The notes below the pieces were generated by a model, which saw only the letters and a program-made list of their open reading frames with translations, was not told the DNA's origin and did no database searches. Of a DNA stretch of 64,000 nucleotides, positions 1-8,700 are shown piece by piece; the first letter of the stretch is position 1; every line of letters begins with the position of its first letter. The DNA lies in NCBI GenBank assembly GCA_035771165.1, contig JAWNZC010000348.1:5682001-5746000 (forward strand), in the 5' to 3' direction. This stretch comes from Paragorgia papillata (lineage: Eukaryota > Cnidaria > Anthozoa > Scleralcyonacea > Coralliidae). The translations under genes and the position numbers were made by a program.

Positions 1-1019
1 ATATATATACTATATGCAAGTATATGTGAAGGGGGAGTCACATTACCGTTTGAGTTGTGTAATATTTCTCCTACAACATTGTTCAATTTTTTGGTCAATT
101 TACATTTCCTACTTTTCAAGAAACGGCATGGAGCCACCTTAATTGCAATGTGTAAATTATGCATCCAAAAATATCGTATAATTTCATTATCAAATTAAAA
201 CTATATGGCGATTGCAATTCCTTTGCCGGATAGCGAGTTATTAAAGCTACATGCATCGTACGGCCTGATTCACGATCGGAAATCGCATAGAAAATCGGCC
301 ACTTTCATGGGGCAGTTCGCAGTCCACGTGCGTGCTGGCTCAAGTGAGTTGTCGGCCGTGTATTGACGTTTACACGCAAGATATTCGTTCTACGCATGCG
401 TAGCTAATACGGGTCAGCCCGTATTTCGCGAGCCTCGACAGCCACCATTTCCGATCGTGGACTGAGGGTATGAAGTAACCCGCAAAACCCCTGCCCTGCA
501 GGCTAGGTATGGCCAGCCAACTTTCGAAAATGCCCAATTCGGAAGTTCTACTATTTGGAACGATTGCGGCATGGCTGTAACAAAATATTGAAGCATTGCA
601 CAGTGTAACACGCCTCTTGCAACTTGTCTCGCAACAATTTACGCGATCAGCCAGTAAAACTTTGTTTAAACTGTTCCAGTCCTCTTCTGTCACCTTCGCG
701 AGAAATGTTACAAGAAACATCGCAGAGTATAACACCAAGTTGCTCATGCATGCAACTGATGTGCAAGAGATTTAGCCGTTAGACACGGTTAGTATCAACC
801 TTCCCTTAAAAGACAAATGTATTTGCCGACAAACACTCTGGTTTGATCATTCACCGCAACTATAGACCCTTAGCAGAGAGTACGTCATTTTCCGCCATTG
901 ACGTCATTTTGGTCGAAATGGTATTTTGTGATCAAAAGGCGCATGGTGAAAAGCCAACTAAATGCTGTTCATCTGGGTTTTGATCGTGGACATTGCTCCA
1001 ACCCCCGATTCACATGCAC
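1..1019. other. Intergenic, no gene recognised
   Basis: Open frames here (for example 370-747 on the minus strand) show no family resemblance and no convincing splice context. Around 112-152 lies a fragment ending in GGAGCCACCTTAA, the same terminus as the large foldback repeat at 4820-5455, so at least part of this stretch is repeat-derived. Confidence 0.4.
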
Positions 1020-1186
1020 TTAAAGTGTCACTAAGACGAAAAAATCGTGAATTTTCAAAGATTTCGTTGACTGTAAGTTGTTGTTCAAACTGTAGGTAGC
1101 AACATTCGGCTTGATTTTTCGCGTGATGCTCTGCGATTTGCATTTTTTCTCATTGAACATAAGGCCGGATGCTGTAGACCAGGTTT

Positions 1187-1648
1187 CTAGGTTGCTAGAT
1201 CTTCCTGGAGTAAAGCAACATCGCCTGGTGATTTGATTGCTTTGAAGATCTTTGTGTCATCAGCGAACATGGCGATTTGACTCGAAATAACAGCGTCTGG
1301 GAGGTCGTTGGCGTACAATAGGAAAAGTAATGGACCAAGAATAGAGCCTTGAGGTACACCAGAGCTGACAGGTAATGTATCCGAAGTAGCACCAAGAACT
1401 GTAACACGCTGGACACGATCCGTGAGATAGGAACTGAACCACTGGAGTAGGCTGCCACCAAAACCAAACTGTCGTAACTTGTGGATCAACAACTTATGGT
1501 TTACCTTGTCAAAAGCTTTCGACATGTCCAAGTAAATAACATCTATTTGCCCTCCGTCATCGAGGAGAGAGCCAATATTGTTAACGAGATCGAGCATGTG
1601 ATCACCAGATCGTTTATAGTAGTTCAATAAAAAGCAGTTCATTGACAC
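1187..1648 (-). pseudogene. Reverse transcriptase fragment (LINE)
   Basis: This 153-codon frame contains consecutive RT blocks: VIYLDMSKAFDKV (motif A Asp), GVPQGSILGPLLF, and FADDTK (catalytic Asp pair). It lacks both the N-terminal RT part and the downstream thumb. Just past the end the similarity continues in another frame (TWSTASGL and following), so one frameshift separates the two. It is part of the element at 1020-2527. Confidence 0.85.
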
Positions 1649-1765
1649 CAGATGTATTTTCTATCGCGTTCCATTGGATGTTTGGTAGATTGAAGTCCCC
1701 CGAAATTACAACGTCATATTGATCACAACCATGGTTGAGACAAAGTTTAAATTTATCCATCCAAC

Positions 1766-2527
1766 TCAGTATAAAAGCTTCTGGTTTGACGCTGTCTTCA
1801 GCTCGGCAGACACGATCTCCAGTTGTTGAATCTCCTCCGATTCTGGTGAGAACTCTTTAACAGACTTAAACGATTTTGCTTTGACCGCAACAAGGACGCC
1901 ACCACCACTTCGACAGTTCCGATCTTTCCTGTAAAACGTATATCCCGAGTGTAAAATTTCTTCGTCGCTCATGTCTTTATTGAGCCACGTCTCGTTCACA
2001 CAAATATAAATGTCTAAGTTTTCAGTATATACAAGATTTTGAAATCGCTGAAGATTACAAACAGTGGCGTTGGTCGTATCGTTTCTGTGTATGCTCTTTA
2101 AGCTCCTTGCGTTGAGCAGAAGACACTTGATTTGGTTGTTTGTTGACCCGTTACAAGTTCTTGGACCTGGATTAGTCTCCACATCATCCGATAGTAGTGT
2201 TACAAGTGTAGCGTAAAGTAGTAAACGGCACCGTCCAGTTGCAAGGTTTAACGAGTTCACCAACGGTCGTTGATTGACCGTTATTCGCCGAATACAGTAA
2301 TTCATAAATTTAAACATCATTTTACGCGTTGTATCCAATCTACTCCCGCAAAGAAGTACACATCTTGATAATGTTCTGGAGTTGTATCTCTTTGAAAGGT
2401 AAAGTCCGTGAAAAGTGACATAAATATAAAGAAAAAGCCAAATTTTCCGGGAGCGTGAAATTTTCCGAGCGTGAAGTTTACTCGTATCAATACTTAATAA
2501 GACTTTGAATATTAATTTTACTGTCAA
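1766..2527 (-). pseudogene. LINE N-terminal ORF: 2A-like plus endonuclease
   Basis: An open frame of 253 codons. Residues about 1-100 are basic and hydrophobic with no recognised domain. Residues about 103-122 end in DDVETNPGP, which matches the core of 2A ribosome-skipping peptides. After it come endonuclease blocks of the exonuclease-endonuclease-phosphatase fold: an LNARSL block, an ETWL block holding the catalytic Glu, and an RSGGGV block. The frame breaks at 1766, and the downstream GDFN block is in another frame. Proteins of this layout are known in non-LTR retrotransposons of marine invertebrates; activity of this copy is unlikely. Confidence 0.75.
2163..2185 (-). other. 2A-like ribosome-skipping motif
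   Basis: The minus strand encodes DVETNPGP, the consensus D-x-E-x-N-P-G-P of 2A peptides, preceded by a leucine-rich stretch as in functional 2As. The usual Gly just before the motif is Asp here, which may weaken skipping. The family role is co-translational separation of the upstream peptide at the Gly/Pro junction. Confidence 0.75.
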
Positions 2528-2637
2528 TTTTACAAATCATAAAAAATCAATCAATAAGTTACAACTTATATATTAAAGGTTTTGATTAATACCTACAGTG
2601 CTCAGATCATATCAACATTGTTAATTATAAAGCATTG

Positions 2638-2790
2638 TTACGTAAGAATATCTTTATCACATTCTAAGTCATCATTTTGGTCGTGTTGTATTGTTTCAAG
2701 TTTTCTATCAATTTCTTTTTGAACGGTTCGCAAATTGTCTTCGTCCATATCATTTAGTAAGAGTAAGACTGCAGACAAAATATTGGAGTT
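2638..2790 (-). CDS. CFAP410: CFAP410 terminal coding exon
   Basis: Preceded on the minus strand by a TTTTTAG-type acceptor and ending in TAA. It encodes 50 residues starting NSNILSAVLLLLND, matching the conserved C-terminal helical segment of CFAP410 (human RNVLTAILLLLREL), then an acidic tail. It is listed separately because it lies more than 1 kb from the previous exon and anchors the gene's 3' end. Confidence 0.85.
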   Translation of the reverse strand, partial: NSNILSAVLLLLNDMDEDNLRTVQKEIDRKLETIQHDQNDDLECDKDILT

Positions 2791-5700
2791 CTAAAAACAA
2801 AAATTTGTATAAGATAAGTAACTCGTATATAAGATGAACTTGACATTCACGATAATTGTTCTTATATAGTTTCTTTACAGTAGGTAGAACAGTGTCTTAG
2901 CCAGGAATAGGCCATTTGCACGATGACGTGCGATGGCGTAACTGCAACTACCAGAATGCTTTGCCAGTATCCTAATGCTAATAAATAGAGGAAACTGGCA
3001 AAGCACTCTGGTAGTTGTGGTCACCCAACGCCATCATACGTCATCGTGCAAATGGTCTATTGTAACTTGGGTGTCCAAAGGCAAAGTGTAAATTTGGCGC
3101 AGTATCTGTCTCCGCGAAGAACGAACCCCTCTCAGTGAAGTCTTGGCTTCAGTGAAGTCTTGGGGCATACACCAGAAAATGTTTAATATTTCGTATAAGC
3201 CCTAGAAACGCATCCTTGGCCATGCCTAAGAGATAATAGTAGTCAAACTGTGAGGCAAGCAGCATATTCAGAAAGCACGAAACGACGGAGAATGAAGCCC
3301 CCTCTTCCGAAGACGGCGTCAAGTAACATTGAACTTTACTGCACATCCCACAAGCTTCTCCAAAGAAATGTATGAGAGGTACACTGTTCTGCATGATTGA
3401 GCCGAGTCTAAAAATTTTCAAACGGCCGTCCACAATTTACACAGGCCGTCCAAAAGATAGGTTCGATTTCCAGCCGTGTCTCGGGCCCCGGTACTTACCT
3501 TCCCCGAAATCACGGCAGGACTCTTGAGCTTGTCCATTGTCGATTTGCACCAATCACAAACGTACCTGCACATTTTTAGGAGGCATGCATATATTATTGG
3601 GATGATTAGGATTATTGCATGAATTACCCCGTCAGTTCAAAATAGCGATCAATAGAGTGCTAGGTAAGTATCGGGCCCGAGATACGGCTGGAAATCGAGC
3701 CTATCCAAAAGACGGCTGGCTAAAAGCCTGATAGGCAAATGTCAAGAAATGAGAGGCACTTCGTTCAAACGTCGCCACGTGCAATCAAGTTCAAATTTTA
3801 GATGTCCGTTTTTATTCTAAACTATTTTACTTTAAAGTAATCCCACTTTAAACATACCTTTGTGCTCGTACTTAATCCATTTTCGTAGCATGGTACGGGT
3901 ATTTTTTCTGATAGATCCTCGTCGTCGATAGTTGATTCTTCAATCACTAGCGGTTTTAACCCGAGCTGGGTTCGCAATTTGCTGTAAAACAAAATAATAA
4001 TCACGCCCAGTTATGTCTATTAATGTACAAGGTTAAATTATAGGTTGTTATAAAGTACAGGATTAAATGATTGGTTGGGTGAACGAGACTTGGGAGATTT
4101 AAAAACATAGGTACGCACTGTATACATGCGTCTACAAGTTTAAAGGTGCTGCGTGTTACATGGCGCAATTTTTTCGTGAAACTCCAATGGTTTGTAAATC
4201 AAAGGAAACGAGATGCAGATGTGTATGGTGCGTGAAATTTGTCACGCAACGGCGTTCAGTATATCAGGTTTACAGTTGTTATTGTTGTATTTGTTATATA
4301 AACTTGGGGAATGTTGCCGTATTTTAACTTATAGTCCCGTAAATCATTAAAATAAACTTACTTTTGACAGTTCATCTACCTTCAGTGAGTTGGGACTTCT
4401 AGCGGCAATAGTTTGAAGGTAGACAACTAGACTTGGATCAAGTCTGTCGTCTCGAGGGGACGTCGAGCGCGCCGCGAAGCGGATGATGAGAGATGAATTG
4501 TCAAAAGTAAGTATATTTTAATGATTTACGGAACTATAAGTTAAAATACGGTATAATTTTCCAAGTTTATATAACAAATACAACAATAATGCAACTGTAA
4601 ACCTAGTGTGAGGTTGGGCTACTGTGGGTTGATAATCTTAATTATGCTTCTTGGCGGCCGCGCAAAACCTGTAAGGCCCTGAGAACGAGTTTACTGGTCG
4701 CTTGTCATATCACGCGTCTGGGCAAACTATCAAGGCTTGATGAAACATAGTCAGGCACATAATAGAAACATCCATGCTGCTGACATAACGCATGACAATA
4801 GAACTGGTTTTAACTTCCCTTAACGTGTTTCATACAGTTTCTAGAAAAATGGAAAATACAAGTTTGAGAGTCCAAAACACGTGCATAAACAATTCGGAAA
4901 AACAATAAATGTTATGCATAGTTAAACATTCTGACAAAAAATGTTACCAAATAAATAGCAACAGTTGTTGCTATGGCAACAATGACGTTTCAAAATGGCT
5001 GCCAATTACCCTTCAAACTAATTTAATTCGAAAAACACTTTGGTGACCCCCAATTTTTTTTTCATTAAAACTTTTCTTGAAGTATGAGTAATCAATAGGC
5101 TGATTTAAAAAAAATTCTGTATTTTTAAAAAATTTGGTTCTACAGAATTTTTTTAAAACCGGCCTATTGATTACTCATACTTCAAGAAAAGTTTTAATGA
5201 AAAAAAAATTGGGGGTCACCAAAGTGTTTTTCGAATTAAATTAGTTTGAAGGGTAATTGGCAGCCATTTTGAAACGTCATTGTTGCCATAGCAACAACTG
5301 TTGCTATTTATTTGGTAACCGTTTTTGATTGTCAGAATGTTTAACTATGCATAACATTTAGTTTTATTGTTTTTCTGAATTGTTTATGCACGTGTTTTGG
5401 ACTCTCAAACTTGTATTTTCCATTTTTCAAGAAACTGTATGGAGCCACCTTAACAAACCACAAATCAATACTCATTTGACATACTTAGTTTCATCGAGTA
5501 ATTCATGTGTGGATGGTTCAACACTCTGGTGGTCATGAGTGGAGTCTATATATAATAAGAGATGACATGGTTTCAGTATATAGATGTAGCCATATAAAGG
5601 TGAATACAATTTATACATGCAAACACCGGACACACGACGTTTTTGTAATTGAAAAATTTCTTGCATGGCAGCTTCTGACTCGTACCCAGTCCCAGTCGTC

Positions 5701-8700
5701 TCTGAAAATTTGAAGTTTGTGGTAACAAGTCTGTAAGAGCATGATGTTGTAACAAGTAACAAGCCCGAAAATCCTGCAGGTTGTAACAAATCTGTGAGAT
5801 TTCTGGCTGTATACACACGTAAAAACGCGCAAGCTGTTACATACCTGCCAGCAAGTTGTTACAAGGCTGTTCAACAGGTTGTCACCGCGATGTGTTCGCA
5901 CTGGCTGTCCCAGTCTGTTAACATATATGTAGCAGGTTGTTGACAACTTATAACAAGGCTGATAACTCCAACAGACTGATGACAAGTTGTTCCAACAATC
6001 TGTTACCGCTCTGCACTTAACAAGTTGTTAACAGGTTGATGCTAACAAGGTTGTAGCAGCTTCTTGAATGAACAGCATTGTTACAACCTGTTAACAGCTT
6101 TGCTACCGACCTGTTGCGAACACATCCTGTTGACAGGCTGTGAGATTTTTACCTGTGTACCTGATGGGAATGTGGACGTTTGATCATTCCCATAATGCAC
6201 CGTCGAAATTTACAATCACCAATTTCCTGTTACACCTGCAAACTCCCCCCCCCCCCCTATTGATTTAAGACGGGCAAGATCTCAGACGGTACAAAGGCGA
6301 CTGGGTACGAGTCAGTGGTAGTTTTAATTACTTGTTCGTGTTTCTGATGAACAAAAGTTTTTTCCTGGCAAGTTATATTCGCTGCTGCCTGTGTGTACGG
6401 CTAGAGAAATTTTTATTGACGACAAAAAAATCATTATAACAGTGAGCAGAGCTCTATATGTAACTAGAGTGGGATTTGCTATAGTCACAGGCAAAGATTC
6501 AAGCCAAACATTTAGGCGTATATCCAACTGAAGTACGTATAGTTTCAGTATACGCGGTCTTTTGTTATAAAAGTTAAATTAATAAAGTAATTAATAGTTA
6601 CCAATGATAAAATCCTTATCAGTATTTCCATTTTCTGACAAGCCGAGACTCTGGTTACCACCACTCTAGAATGAAGGGAGTTGAACTTGTCTTAGTTCCG
6701 TTTGTGCTCAAAATTAACTTGCATGGAGATAGTTCAAAACCTTAGCTAGGAAATTACAAGCTGTCATTTTACAAGTATACAGATGTTTGCATTTGATATG
6801 ATATATATAGAATTTAATATTGAGGATTAGCCAAAGTATTATCATAACGTTAGTGTATATACATTAAATACTTAGAACATGTAACTATATAGTTTAATCA
6901 GGTGAAAATTTAGAGGTCCGTCTAAGCAGGAATAGGTTAAATAGGTTAAAAGGGCGTTGTCGCCGTAAGGATCGGGACATTCAAATTTGAAAGTACAGGG
7001 CTGACGTTTTCAAATTTCCTTGAGCGCTAGATAGAATGTTTGGTTGAAAGTCCTTCTGTATCTACATGTATGTAATCCTTTAGTTTAATTTGGTTAAAAT
7101 TAGTTAGATATTACTTGTGAAGATTAGTGTATTCTAAAAGCACTTCGTCCTCGAAATTTAAAAAATCTGAAATTATTTCTCGTTTATACACATGGTCTTA
7201 CAAGTCACGCGAACGTCTTTTACAAGCGCAAACACACCTCTTGTTCGTGACTTACCATGCTGGAGTCAAGATTGATATCAGTATAAGTGGGAATATCATC
7301 TGGAACTAAATACTCTTTTCCTGTCGTTGACGCTTCATCAACTTCATCTGAACAAACCTCTAAGAAAAATAATTATTAAATTGAATATTTGGTCACGATC
7401 ACTCGATAACAAAGTAATTACTATCTTAGGCTACGTTTACACGGTACCGGACGAATTCGAGACCGGTTCCGAATTTTTCTGCCGTGTAAACAGGCGGAGC
7501 CGTACTAATTCAAGACCGGTTCCGAATTCAAGACCGGTTCCGAATTCGTCCGGTAAACGCAGCCTGCGCCGCAGACATCCATGTTAACGGGGTCTTAGCC
7601 AAAACAATAAAAATAGGTCCACATAGCGTGCATGACAACACATCGTTGTTAATTTTTGCTGTTGTGTTTCATTGCTTTCGTAAAACGCGATGAAAGTACG
7701 GAATTGCTTTTCTTACTCTGCTAAATTGAACCGAAAATGTTGACTCAAGCTATATTTAAAGGCACTCGGTACACTAGATATTCTGAAAAAATTCGTGGAA
7801 ATCACCTTAGGTTCAACAATCCATGCATATTTCGGGTCATTTTTTGGAACATGGGAAACGTTCAAAGTCCGCCGGGTTGGAAATTGGAAAACGTTATACT
7901 AAGAGTATATCTGAAGAATATGTGAACAGAACGTATATGTTATGCGTCACAAAGATTTATTGTTTTACGTGTCAAAAAATGTGACATCGTTAATCAGTTG
8001 AACGTTGGTTAACAAACGAGTTCGAGCTTCAATCTTGAACAAAACTAGCTGTAACATTTTACAAATACATGAAGCTTTGTCTTATTACCTACCAATATTA
8101 TCCAACTTTTGAATATTCGGTAAGTTTTTAAGAACAGTCGATCGGTAATCACGCGATTCAGAACATGGATTGTCTGAAAGCCAGAGAACTTTTAAACAAG
8201 GAAGATTCTTTAAAAATTGGATTTCTTCTAAATCAGTAACACTATTTCTTCGTACATAAAGTTCCTTTAACTTGGGACCTTAAATATATGAAATAACGAG
8301 AAAAACAGAAAATAACAAAAAGCAAAATAACGCTGCAATTAAATCTTTATAGAAACAGAATTTTGAAAACAAGGCTGTGACAATTTGGACTTCTGTGGAA
8401 AAGTGCCCTTTAGAGTGAGTCAATGAAATAGCTTCATAGTTGCACTTTCAGAAAGTTGTTTTGTTTGGTTCTTATAAGACAACGTTTACTCATTGCGTTT
8501 GAAGTGGTTCTCTGATGAAAATATTGTCCGTAATTTTTCTGCATAATTCTAAAGATATTATGGTACTTGATACAAAGTTTCATTTCAAAATTCTCAAAAA
8601 CAAAGTTGTATTTTACGTACAAAGTTTGTATTTTGGAGCGCCGCCATTAAATTGGCCGTGTTTGAGAAAAAGAATATGTGTTGAGGAGAACTTATGACGT

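Larger units (their letters stand above)
1020..2527 (-). mobile_element. Broken non-LTR retrotransposon (CR1/jockey-like)
   Basis: Read on the minus strand this is a decayed LINE. A 5' open frame (2527-1766) has a 2A-like motif followed by the start of an AP-type endonuclease domain. The endonuclease continues in another frame at about 1765-1660, with a GDFN motif. An internal deletion then joins it to a reverse-transcriptase fragment (1648-1187) carrying the QGS-ILGPLLF and FADDTK blocks, and RT-like sequence continues in a shifted frame to about 1025. No complete ORF remains. It sits 111 bp beyond the CFAP410 stop codon in the same orientation, so it may lie in or near the CFAP410 3' UTR. 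The clade is inferred from RT motifs only. Confidence 0.85.

Noticed and set aside
370..747. 125-codon frame on the minus strand as a gene
   Set aside because: No family resemblance, no splice context, and an overlapping frame of similar quality.
3858..3981. KLRTQLGLKPL segment suggesting SART1 (tri-snRNP protein)
   Set aside because: The neighbouring exons on both sides are CFAP410, phase fits its last exon, and nothing else of SART1 is present; the resemblance is one short stretch.
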